NCBI GenBank assembly: GCA_031283825.1
Contig: JAITAZ010000252.1
Span: forward strand, 1-9,050
Source: Planctomycetaceae bacterium
GTDB lineage: Bacteria; Planctomycetota; Planctomycetia; Pirellulales; Thermoguttaceae
Direction of reading: 5' to 3'
DNA: 9,050 nucleotides
Shown here: piece after piece, positions 1-7,300 of the stretch
Layout of the letters: each line of letters opens with the position of its first letter
Position numbering within the stretch: position 1 is the first letter of the stretch
Notes under the pieces: generated by a model
Told to the model about the DNA's origin: nothing
What the model saw: the letters and a program-made list of their open reading frames with translations, nothing else
Databases searched by the model: none
Made by a program: the position numbers and the translations under genes

Positions 1-1169
1 GAAGCACCGGCTCGCCAAAAGGCGTAGAATTTACGCACCGAATTTTCGATACGCAAATTAGTGAAATCGCGTCTTGTTATGGAATTGTTGCGGGCGATAT
101 TGACTTGGCATGTTTTCCATTGTTCGGATTATTTGATCTAGCGATGGGCGTTACGGCGGTCATTCCTGATATTGATCCGACCAAACCCGCTAAAGCTGAT
201 CCGAAAAAAATTATTCGTATTGCCAATGATTGTAAAGTTACGCAATCTTTCGCTTCGCCCGCGATTTGGAATCTTGTCTCCAACTACTGCGAAGAAATAA
301 ACAACAAAATAAACAATGAGATAAACAACGAAACAAATATCGACTCAAAAAGAATTATCGTTACAAAAAATATTTCTGCCAATATTCCGACGTTGAAACG
401 CGCGATTTCTGCCGGCGCTCCGGTTTCTGCGTCTATTTTGAAAAAACTTAAACCTTATATTCATCCGCATGGAGACATATTTACGCCTTATGGCGCAACA
501 GAATCATTGCCTACCGCGTCAATTAGCGCAACAGAAATTCTCAACGAGACTGTCGGTATAACAAATTCAGGCGGCGGCGTTTGCGTCGGCAAGCGTTTTC
601 CGTCAATTTCGTGGGCGATAATTGAAATTTCTGATCATCCGATACAAACACTTGAATCTGCCGTTCAATTGGCGAGTGGAGAAATTGGAGAATTGATTGT
701 TACCGGTTCGCAAGTTACAAAGAATTATATCAATCGCCCAGAAGCCAATGCTTTAGCAAAGATTATTGATTCCAAAGGACAAAGATGGCATCGAATGGGC
801 GACGTCGGATATGTTGACTCGAAAGACCGATTTTGGTTTTGTGGTAGAAAGATTCACAGAGTTGAAACGCCGCAAGGAACGTTGTTTTCAATTCCGTGCG
901 AATCGATTTTTAATCAGCATCCTGTAGTTTTCCGATCTGCACTAGCGAATTCGCCAACCGGCAAGCCGCGAATTTTTATTGAACCGTATCCAAAATATTT
1001 TCCAAAGACAAAAATCGAATTAAAAAATTTAATAAATGAATTGCGCGAACTAGCTCAAAATAATCCAATAACAAAACAAATAACCGAAATAAGAATAATG
1101 CGAAATTTCCCAGTCGATGTAAGACATAACGTAAAAATAAACCGCGAATTATTATCAACGCTAAAATAA
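1..1169 (+). CDS. oleC: OleC-like fatty acyl-AMP ligase / beta-lactone synthetase, 5'-truncated by window edge
   Basis: The frame is open from the window start (first full codon at 3), so the N-terminus lies outside; 388 residues are visible. They begin inside the A3 ATP-binding loop (STGSPKGVEFTH, codons from 3). The A5 motif TPYGATE follows at about visible residues 161-167, then RWHRMGDVGY with the ribose-binding Asp near 267, the hinge CGRK, and the A10 motif FPVDVRHNVKI with the likely catalytic Lys near 378. The phrases LACFPLFGLFDLAMG, VIPDIDPT, FTPYGATESLP and IPCESIF are typical of OleC. OleC uses ATP to turn 2-alkyl-3-hydroxy acids into beta-lactones in OleABCD long-chain olefin synthesis. 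All visible catalytic motifs are intact. An Asn-rich insert (about 297-344) separates two conserved blocks. The other ole genes, if present, would lie upstream and out of sight. A general fatty acyl-AMP ligase is the alternative. Confidence 0.82.
   Translation, partial: STGSPKGVEFTHRIFDTQISEIASCYGIVAGDIDLACFPLFGLFDLAMGVTAVIPDIDPTKPAKADPKKIIRIANDCKVTQSFASPAIWNLVSNYCEEINNKINNEINNETNIDSKRIIVTKNISANIPTLKRAISAGAPVSASILKKLKPYIHPHGDIFTPYGATESLPTASISATEILNETVGITNSGGGVCVGKRFPSISWAIIEISDHPIQTLESAVQLASGEIGELIVTGSQVTKNYINRPEANALAKIIDSKGQRWHRMGDVGYVDSKDRFWFCGRKIHRVETPQGTLFSIPCESIFNQHPVVFRSALANSPTGKPRIFIEPYPKYFPKTKIELKNLINELRELAQNNPITKQITEIRIMRNFPVDVRHNVKINRELLSTLK
297..344 (+). repeat. 12-nt in-frame coding repeat (INN[K/E]) in oleC
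   Basis: Three tandem 12-nt units of the form ATAAACAA(C/T)(A/G)A(A/G) start at 297, 309 and 321, and a degenerate fourth follows to 344. They encode INNK-INNE-INNE-TNID. The unit length keeps the frame. The stretch lies in a loop between conserved ligase blocks and is best read as a slippage-type expansion without catalytic role. Confidence 0.75.
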
Positions 1170-1231
1170 TCATAATTTTTCAAGTGAATATTTATTTTGT
1201 CTATTAAAATACTCGCAAAAAAATCGTACAG

Positions 1232-1244
1232 AATTGTTACGAAA
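1232..1244. repeat. Short intergenic motif TTGTTACGAA, copy 1
   Basis: AATTGTTACGAA lies about 31 nt before the GNAT gene. The core TTGTTACGAA recurs at 2426-2435 and 4047-4056, each time between genes and inside an imperfect dyad. It might be a promoter or operator element. This copy shares only the core with the other two, and a TACAAT hexamer follows only 12 nt after TTGTTA, too close for a standard sigma-70 promoter. Confidence 0.3.
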
Positions 1245-1275
1245 TTTTTGTTACAATAAATCATAATTTTCTCAA

Positions 1276-2295
1276 ATGCTAATAACTCATCCGAATCAAT
1301 CGATGATTTACGACGCGATCAAGTTGGCGTTTAGGCATCTTTCTCAAGAGGAATTTGCGGCTCGGCAACTGTTGATTCTAAATCTTATGAACGCTGGAAC
1401 AATTGAACAAGACGGTTTTTTTATTGGCGTTGATAATAATACGATTGTCGGGGTTTTGATTTCTCACTTACGTCCTGACGGGCTCGTTATGATTTGGAGT
1501 CCGACGACGTCCGGCGATTTTTCTTTTCAACCATTTTTTACTCCGCTTGATAATTATGCCCGATCCCGAAACGCGCCGGCAATAATCTTGATGATAGACA
1601 AAAATCAGTCGATTGACGAAAAAATAATTTTAGAAAATGGATTCGAATATATTTCAGATATGCTAATGTTAGTTTCTGACGCGTCGGAAGAATCAAAAAA
1701 CGTAAAAGCCTACTTTCCGCAAGATAAACAGACAAATCTAGGCGAAAATTCAAACGCGATCAGCTTAAAAGATTTATCGCAAAACGAATCCGAATTTTCT
1801 CTACGATTTGTACCGCTTTCAGAAGATACAGAAACAAACGCAAATAACGAATTGAACTCGCAAAAACGACTTGAGAAACTGATGATTGATACTTACGTCA
1901 ATACAAATGATTTTCCCAAGTTGCTTGCATTATCTCCAACGAAACGTATTTTAGACGAGTATCGACGAAATGATCTTTTTCGACCTGAATTATGGTTTTT
2001 CGTACAAAAATTATGCAAGTCCGCCGACAACGAAAATAAAGACGTCGGCGTATTATTATTAACTGATTCTCCGCCGAATCAAATTGAATTGACTTATATG
2101 GGTCTAATTGAGTCTGAACGCGGTTGCGGGTACTCGCGTGAAATTATAAAATTTGCGAAAAAAACAGCTCTCGTTTACGGACGCAAGTTAGTAACAACGA
2201 CTGTTGACGAACAAAACGCGCCAGCGTTAAGATCGTATATCAAACAAAATTTTGTCGCGTGGGATAGAAAAAAAATTTACGCAAAATTTTTATAA
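1276..2295 (+). CDS. GNAT-family N-acetyltransferase, two-domain appearance
   Basis: This 339-residue protein carries a good GNAT acetyl-CoA site in its C-terminal half. LTYMGLIESERGCGYSREI (residues 272-290) contains the R-G-C-G-Y pyrophosphate loop, and VDEQNAPALRSYIKQNF (310-326) is the usual N-x-P-A-x-x-x-Y block that follows. The N-terminal half ends in ILENGFEYISDMLML (about 118-132), which resembles the closing strands of a second, degenerate GNAT domain, as in mycothiol-synthase-like tandem enzymes. The two halves are joined by a polar linker (about 137-200). The protein should transfer an acetyl or other acyl group to an amine; the substrate cannot be read from the sequence. It follows oleC by 106 bases on the same strand. 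No Shine-Dalgarno is visible before the ATG, so the start is chosen by frame extent and position. There is no membrane segment or signal peptide. Confidence 0.8.
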   Translation: MLITHPNQSMIYDAIKLAFRHLSQEEFAARQLLILNLMNAGTIEQDGFFIGVDNNTIVGVLISHLRPDGLVMIWSPTTSGDFSFQPFFTPLDNYARSRNAPAIILMIDKNQSIDEKIILENGFEYISDMLMLVSDASEESKNVKAYFPQDKQTNLGENSNAISLKDLSQNESEFSLRFVPLSEDTETNANNELNSQKRLEKLMIDTYVNTNDFPKLLALSPTKRILDEYRRNDLFRPELWFFVQKLCKSADNENKDVGVLLLTDSPPNQIELTYMGLIESERGCGYSREIIKFAKKTALVYGRKLVTTTVDEQNAPALRSYIKQNFVAWDRKKIYAKFL

Positions 2296-2420
2296 TTATT
2301 CCGACAATTAAATTGACTGTTAAAAAATCTCCAGACTAAATTCCCCTTCCCCCTACAATTCAATTTACAATACGATATACTTACAAACTCAATAGAACTT
2401 TATCCGCCCAATTCGCGTAG

Positions 2421-2440
2421 ATTATTTGTTACGAATAGTC
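2421..2440. repeat. 20-nt motif flanking the Rpn locus, left copy
   Basis: This sequence, centred on TTTGTTACGAAT, matches 4042-4061 at 18 of 20 positions. The left copy lies 59 bases before the nuclease start and the right copy 15 bases after the stop of the duplicated small gene, so they bracket the module. Each has a dyad (ATTATT / AATAGT here) around the conserved TTGTTACGAA core. It could be a regulatory site shared by neighbouring genes or a boundary repeat of an inserted module. Confidence 0.45.
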
Positions 2441-2499
2441 GAAACGTAATCGACAAGTTATTCCGAATTCAAAAAATCGCTATTACAACTAACTCTCCG

Positions 2500-3681
2500 A
2501 TGCTAAAAAACCAAAATGTCGAATCGCAAACTAAACCGGCTGTAGAATCGTCGGCAGAATCTCAAGTAGAATGTTTTACTTGGGATAAAACGATTGAAGA
2601 ACAATTTCAGTCAAGACTCGTTAACCACGATATATTTTTTGAGTTGGTTTTTCAACTCAAGAAAGTAGCTTGCGCGTTTGCAATATTTTTACTGTCGCTA
2701 GAATTAAGAGAACAATTAGATATTCCGAATTTAAAGATATCTGTTCGACGATTCAGAGACGATAATAATTTTAAAGAATCGCGGGCAGATATGGTGTATG
2801 AAATCCCGCTCAAAAACGCGAAAGATAAACATGTCAAAATTTATATCGTCATAGAACATAAAAGCTACGACTATTCGCATACGATTTCCCAGTTGCTAAA
2901 ATATGAGACACAAATTATCGAAACAGAAATCGAACTCGCCAAAAAAGAAGAACGCTACACGGCAGATTTTAAACTTCCTCCAATTATTTTAGTGATATTC
3001 CATCATGGAGACTCCGCCTACACCGGATCAACCGAACTTCGAGACGAGTTTATGCAAATTAAAGGAATCGAAAATTTAATACTCAATCAACAAGCAATAG
3101 TTTTAGATTTGTTCAAAATGAAAAAAAACGACCTACCGCGAATCAAAAACGTACCAGAACTATACATAGCATTGCGAATAATGCAAATTATTTTAAACAA
3201 AGACTTAAAATGGACGCTAGAAAATGACGACGATATGTTAGAAGAATTAAAACCATACGTCAACGATCCCGATTGTCGCAACTTTGCTCGTATTTTTCAT
3301 TATTACGTTTTGGATAGCAGTAGAAAATTAACAGAAACGGTAAAAAAACAATTTTCAGAAAAATTAAACCAAATATTTAAGGAGTCAGATATGATATCTC
3401 CACTAAATGTAAATTCAAGATACATCGACATAGGTAAAAAAGAAGGAATAGAAATTGGAATAGAAATTGGAATGGAGAAAGGAATGGAAATTGGCATAAT
3501 TAAAGAACGGATTGAAGCCATTATATCTCTTTTGGATGTGAAATTTGGCGAAATATCCGAAACCGTTAGAAAACCTCTTCAAGAGATTACTAACATTGAA
3601 AACCTCAAAGACATCCTACAATTCGCCAAAAAAAGCGATACCTTTGAAGAGTTTAACAATAAATTACAATCGCTAAAATAA
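2500..3681 (+). CDS. Rpn-family PD-(D/E)XK nuclease (RpnL-like toxin / putative transposase family)
   Basis: This 393-residue protein has the architecture of the recombination-promoting nuclease / Transposase_31-like family. After a variable N-terminal leader comes the HDIFF block (43-47). Next is the PD-(D/E)XK active site: Asp97 in RADMVYEI, and Glu119 and Lys121 in IYIVIEHKS. A strand PPIILVIFHHGD (160-171) follows. The C-terminus has KKEG plus four-residue GIEI-type repeats (319-334) and a small helical tail (LLDVKFGEISETV) resembling the DUF4351-type ends of this family. The nuclease residues are all present, so it is not a decayed copy. Family members cut DNA and promote RecA-independent recombination; published work on E. 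coli Rpn proteins describes them as toxin-antitoxin and anti-phage systems in which the C-terminal part is also made separately. No Shine-Dalgarno precedes ATG 2500, whereas an internal in-frame start at Met298 has an excellent one. No transposon ends were found next to it. Confidence 0.85.
   Translation: MLKNQNVESQTKPAVESSAESQVECFTWDKTIEEQFQSRLVNHDIFFELVFQLKKVACAFAIFLLSLELREQLDIPNLKISVRRFRDDNNFKESRADMVYEIPLKNAKDKHVKIYIVIEHKSYDYSHTISQLLKYETQIIETEIELAKKEERYTADFKLPPIILVIFHHGDSAYTGSTELRDEFMQIKGIENLILNQQAIVLDLFKMKKNDLPRIKNVPELYIALRIMQIILNKDLKWTLENDDDMLEELKPYVNDPDCRNFARIFHYYVLDSSRKLTETVKKQFSEKLNQIFKESDMISPLNVNSRYIDIGKKEGIEIGIEIGMEKGMEIGIIKERIEAIISLLDVKFGEISETVRKPLQEITNIENLKDILQFAKKSDTFEEFNNKLQSLK
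3379..3390 (+). promoter_or_regulatory. Internal ribosome binding site inside the Rpn nuclease gene
   Basis: AAGGAG (3379-3384) lies 6 nt before ATG 3391, in frame with the nuclease (Met298). This is near-ideal Shine-Dalgarno geometry, while the starts at 1276, 2500 and 4323 have none. It supports separate translation of the C-terminal small protein. Confidence 0.75.
3391..3681 (+). CDS. Nested in-frame small protein (RpnS-like C-terminal domain), 96 aa
   Basis: This is the last 96 residues of the nuclease gene, starting at Met298 with its own AAGGAG site. It contains no nuclease residues. It consists of an N-terminal MISPLNVNSRY segment, four GIEI-type tetrapeptide repeats (small-protein residues 19-34), a helix (KERIEAIISLLDVKFGEISETV) and a C-terminal LQFAKKSDTFEEFNNKLQSLK tail. 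In described Rpn systems the separately translated C-terminal protein (RpnS) binds and blocks the full-length toxin through a helix with four-residue repeats of variable number. The same logic fits here. The strong site on the inhibitor start and the weak one on the toxin start would favour excess inhibitor. That the product is actually made is inference from the start signal and from its duplication downstream. Confidence 0.7.
   Translation: MISPLNVNSRYIDIGKKEGIEIGIEIGMEKGMEIGIIKERIEAIISLLDVKFGEISETVRKPLQEITNIENLKDILQFAKKSDTFEEFNNKLQSLK
3445..3492 (+). repeat. Four 12-nt (GIEI) units, Rpn copy 1
   Basis: Four tandem 12-nt units of the type GGAATAGAAATT encode GIEI-GIEI-GMEK-GMEI. Units 1 and 2 are identical and 3 and 4 have diverged. 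This is the tetrapeptide repeat region that varies in number in Rpn proteins. Confidence 0.9.
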
Positions 3682-3706
3682 TTCTCCAATTCGCATATAA
3701 TTATTT

Positions 3707-3720
3707 AAGGAGTCAGATAT
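3707..3720 (+). promoter_or_regulatory. Ribosome binding site of the duplicated small gene
   Basis: AAGGAG (3707-3712) lies 8 nt before ATG 3721 and is carried over from the internal site at 3379. A perfect TATAAT (3696-3701) sits just upstream at the duplication junction, but without a recognisable -35 box. Confidence 0.7.
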
Positions 3721-4026
3721 ATGATAATATCTCCACTAAATGTAAATTCAAGATACTTCAACATGGGTAAAAAAGAAGGAATAGAAATTGGAATAGAAAT
3801 TGGAATAGAAATCGTAAGAGAAATTGGAATAGAAATCGGAATAATTCAAGAACGAATAGAAACCATTATATCTCTTTTGGATGTGAGATTTGGCGAAATA
3901 TCCGAAACCGTTAGAAAACCTCTTCAAGAGATTACTAACATTGAAAGCCTCAAAGACCTCCTACAATTCGCCAAAAAAAGCGATACCTTTGAAGAGTTTA
4001 ACAATAAATTACAATTGCTAAAATAA
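3721..4026 (+). CDS. Stand-alone duplicate of the Rpn C-terminal domain (candidate extra RpnS), 101 aa
   Basis: This free-standing gene begins at the position equivalent to the nuclease internal start and ends at the equivalent stop. It encodes a second version of the C-terminal domain without any nuclease part. Compared with the nested protein it has one extra Ile after Met1, five tetrapeptide units instead of four (GIEI-GIEI-GIEI-VREI-GIEI), and nine amino-acid changes elsewhere, including I-to-F, D-to-N, A-to-T, N-to-S and S-to-L. The frame is open with no stop or frameshift, and the ribosome binding site is kept. It lies 39 bases after the nuclease stop in the same direction, so it is probably co-transcribed. 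It could be an additional inhibitor of the nuclease, a decoy against related toxins, or a recent duplicate not yet decayed. Its existence as a clean unit supports the idea that the C-terminal segment is a functional protein in its own right. Confidence 0.75.
   Translation: MIISPLNVNSRYFNMGKKEGIEIGIEIGIEIVREIGIEIGIIQERIETIISLLDVRFGEISETVRKPLQEITNIESLKDLLQFAKKSDTFEEFNNKLQLLK
3778..3837 (+). repeat. Five 12-nt (GIEI) units, Rpn copy 2
   Basis: Five tandem 12-nt units encode GIEI-GIEI-GIEI-VREI-GIEI. This is exactly one unit more than copy 1, consistent with slippage or unequal exchange that keeps the frame. Confidence 0.9.
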
Positions 4027-4037
4027 TTCTCCAATTC

Positions 4038-4064
4038 GCTGATTAATTGTTACGAATAATCAGC
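4038..4064. repeat. Inverted repeat containing the TTGTTACGAA motif
   Basis: GCTGATTA (4038-4045) and TAATCAGC (4057-4064) form a perfect 8-bp stem around an 11-nt loop holding TTGTTACGAA. It lies 12 nt after the stop of the small Rpn gene. No T-tract follows on the + strand, so a standard intrinsic terminator is unlikely. A protein-binding dyad or a structured mRNA end is possible. The interval 4042-4061 inside it is the right copy of the flanking 20-nt motif. Confidence 0.5.
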
Positions 4065-4204
4065 CGAAAAAAATATTTGCCGTTAGTTAATATCCTTATC
4101 TTTTTTTGAGACAACATTGATTGAGATCAAATATAGACGACTTAATTAAAACGCCTTTGAGTCTTTTCTGATAGACTCTAATTCCAATCGTCCTTTCGTC
4201 CTTT

Positions 4205-4233
4205 TTATTCCATTAAAAAAATCACATTATAAA
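4205..4233 (+). promoter_or_regulatory. Weak candidate promoter for the aas-like gene
   Basis: TATAAA (4228-4233) resembles a -10 box. The hexamer 17 nt upstream (TTATTC, 4205-4210) is a poor -35. If real, transcription would begin near 4240, leaving an 80-nt leader before ATG 4323. A 6-bp dyad, GAGTCT (4159-4164) / AGACTC (4173-4178), lies further upstream. Confidence 0.22.
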
Positions 4234-4322
4234 ATTTGCAACTGAATAATAACAATTGCAGCGTAGGAATTTCAATTCTACGAAATTTCAATCAACGTCA
4301 ACTTACAACTGAAAAAATTTTT

Positions 4323-7300
4323 ATGAACGATTCTACATCTTTTCGGAAATCTCATTCGCTTTTTAACAGGGGATTTATTGCCCTGCTTATTACTCAATTC
4401 ACGGTTGCGTTTAACGACAACGCATTTAGATGGCTGCTTGTTCCGATTGGCAAATGTTATGCTGACAATGACATAATCCGAGTTCTTGGCGGCGTATTTT
4501 TGCTTATTCCGTTTTTAATCTGGACTTCAATCGCCGGATATGTTACGGATCGTTTCAGCAGACGACGAATTATGATCTGGTGTAAAATTGTCGAATTTAT
4601 TCTTCTTCTTGCGGCAATTTTTATAATCGCTTTTGGTCCTTCTGTCGACAATCATCGTGTGGTCAGTAGTTTCCCGCCGAAGATAATTTTCTTGCTTGTG
4701 ATTCTTTTTTTGATTGGTTCTCAATCTGCGTTTTTTAGTCCGTCGAAGTACAGCGTTATTCCCGATATTGTTCCTGAAACGAAATTATCGGCGGCGAATG
4801 GATTTGTTGCGATGCTTACGATGTTGGCGTGCGTTTTGGGGCAAGTTGTCGGCGGATACGTGTATTTCTGGACGACAAATTTTTATGAAGAAACAATCGA
4901 CAATGTAACGAATATTCAGGTAACAGGAATTCCCGGTGCAGAAAATATATGGATTACGGCGATTGTTTTGCTTGGAATTGCGTTAATCGGATTGGTTGCG
5001 AGTTTATTTATTCCGAAGTTAAAGGCGGTCGCGCCGGATTCAAAATTCCCGCGAAATCCGTTTGTGCAAACGTATCGTGATTTGAAGACTCTTTTTTCGT
5101 ACAAAAAATTATTTTGGATTGCGGTTGCGAGTGCGTTCTTTTGGGGACTTGCCGCGATTGCAACGAATAATATTGATAAGTTTGCGACGGAGTATCTTAA
5201 AGTGCAGCAGCAATACGTTACGATTTTGATTGCAATTTTATCGATTGGAATTGGATTCGGCGCGTTGGTTTGTGGATTTTTGTCTGGAAAAAAAATCGAG
5301 TTAGGATTTGTTCCTATCGGCGCAATTGGAATGGGGGTAATGATTTTCATTCTTGGACTAACTCCCGCGTACAAGCAGATTATTGGCGAGGGCATGGGTA
5401 ATCCTTTGAACGCGCCGTATATTTTCGCGTCGATAATGATGATAATAATGGGTCTATTTGCCGGATTTTACGACGTTCCTCTTGCGGCGTATATTCAGCG
5501 AAACAGTCCTGAAGAAAAGCGTGGTCGAATGCTTGCGGCGTACAATTTTTTGTCGTTTTCGATTATGATTTTTTTTCTTATTGCCGGAATGGTTGGCGTG
5601 ATAGTTTTCAATGCGGTGAATAAAATGAAAATTGTCAACTATGATCCGAGTTTGTTAATTTGGATGAGTACGGGTTTATTTACGGCGTTGGTTGGCGTGG
5701 TGTTGTTGTATTATCTTTGGGATAAATTTTTGATGAATTTTTTTCGGTTGTTGTTGATTTTTCTTTATCGTCCGAAGGTTATTGGTCTGGAAAATATTCC
5801 TGAGAGCGGCGGTTTTGTGATGACGTCGAATCATATTAGTTTGATTGATGGGATGTTGATAGAGTCGATTTTTCCGCGAAATATTCGTTTTCTTGCGTTT
5901 GAGCCGATGATTCCAAAGTGGTTTGAGCCGCTTATCCGCGAGACGAGATTGATAAAATTATTACCGGGTAAAAAGGCAGTTATTGCGATTAAGGCGGCGA
6001 GGGAAGGGTTGCGCGAGGGTGATATTATTGGAATTTTTCCTGAAGGCGGAATTACGCGAAACGGTCAGATGCGTCAATTTGAATCTGGTTTTTTGTCGAT
6101 TCTAAAGGGCGAACAGGAGTCGCCGGTTGTGCCGGTTTATGTTCATGGATTATTTGGCAGTATGTTTAGTTATAAGTTTGGCGACAAGATAAAATTTCCG
6201 CCGAAAGTATTACCGACTGGAGTTGTAATCGCGTTTGGCAAGCCGATTTACAATCCTGAAAATTCGTTGCAGATTCAGCAAGCGGTGCAAGAGCTCGGCG
6301 CGGAGATTTGTCATGAATCTGATATAAAACGACATCCGATTCCAGCGAGAGCTTTAATCAAAACTTGTAAGAAAAGAAAATTCATCGCGCTTTTTGCCGA
6401 TGCAGACTCAAACGACTTGAACGACTCAAACGACTCAAACGCCAACTCAAATGCCGACACAAACAACTCAAACAACACAAACAACACAAACAATTCAAAC
6501 AACACAAACAACACAAACAATTCAAGCGATTCAAATAAATCCGGCAACTCTATTGTGAATAGACCGGCGATTACTGGAGGAAAATTTCTTGAAAACGTTT
6601 TGCTTTTAAGACGATTATTAAATTCATTCGTTTTAAGTAACCGCAAGTCAGAGCAGAATATTGGAATTTTAATTCCAGACTCGATAATTTCGGCGATTGT
6701 CAACGGCGCAATTACGATTGATCGGAGGGTGGCGATAAATCTTGATTATCAATTAGACGTTCAAACGATCAACGCGATTATTCGTAACGAAAAAGTTAAA
6801 CGAGTTGTGATGAGTCGAAAGTTTGAGAATTTTTTCAAAAAGATCGAGAGTCGAATTGAAGCAGAAATAATTTTTGCGGAAGATATTTTTGACAGAGCAA
6901 CATTGATTGGCAAGTTGTCGGCAAGATTTGGGGCGATAATTTGTCCGCGAAAAATTCTTGAATTTCAACTCGGATTATTGAGTTCAAAAAGATACAAAGA
7001 TATTGTAACGATAATTTATTCTAACAAAGATAATGTTGGAGAAATTATCGCGGAAGATAAAATTTCAGACAAATTACCGGTCGGAATCGTTTGGACAAAT
7101 TCTAATTTGCTAGAAGCGGAAAGAGGATTCGTTGACGCAATGAGACTCAACAAAGACGACGTGATTTTCGGCAATGCTCAATTTTCGCAACCGATGGGAT
7201 ACGCTGGAGTTTTGTGGTCAACATTTTTTTCCGGCGGCGCGAGTTTCTTACGAGGAAGTAGAGCGTTAATTTCTGTTACAAAAAATCAATTGAGTCAAGC

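Larger units (their letters stand above)
3374..4039 (+). repeat. Direct tandem duplication of the 3' end of the Rpn gene
   Basis: Copy 1 is 3374-3694 and copy 2 is 3702-4039. Both start at TATTTAAGGAGTCAGAT and end at AATTCTCCAATTCGC, so each contains the ribosome binding site, the small reading frame, its stop codon and 13 downstream bases. The length difference of 17 nt is explained by a 2-nt insertion before the ATG, one extra Ile codon and one extra 12-nt repeat unit. Seven bases separate the copies. Confidence 0.95.

Noticed and set aside
2313..2342. Promoter TTGACT-18 nt-TAAATT upstream of the Rpn gene
   Set aside because: The -10 box is poor and the site is about 160 nt before the start; in DNA this AT-rich such matches are expected by chance.
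3374..4039. CRISPR-like or assembly-artefact explanation of the repeat
   Set aside because: There are only two long copies and no spacers. The copies differ by several substitutions and indels, so a simple assembly duplication would not produce them.
4038..4064. Intrinsic terminator after the small Rpn gene
   Set aside because: The 8-bp stem is good but is followed by CGAAAAAAATATTT and not by a T-tract, so it does not fit an intrinsic terminator on the + strand.
4236..4322. Upstream TTG start giving a 29-residue longer aas-like protein
   Set aside because: The extra residues are low complexity (Asn-rich), unlike any LplT N-terminus. No ribosome binding site precedes the TTG, and the family-like sequence starts just after ATG 4323.
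4916..5395. 159-codon open frame on the - strand opposite the transporter domain
   Set aside because: It lies wholly within a gene with clear MFS homology, and its translation shows no recognisable domain; it is a shadow frame.
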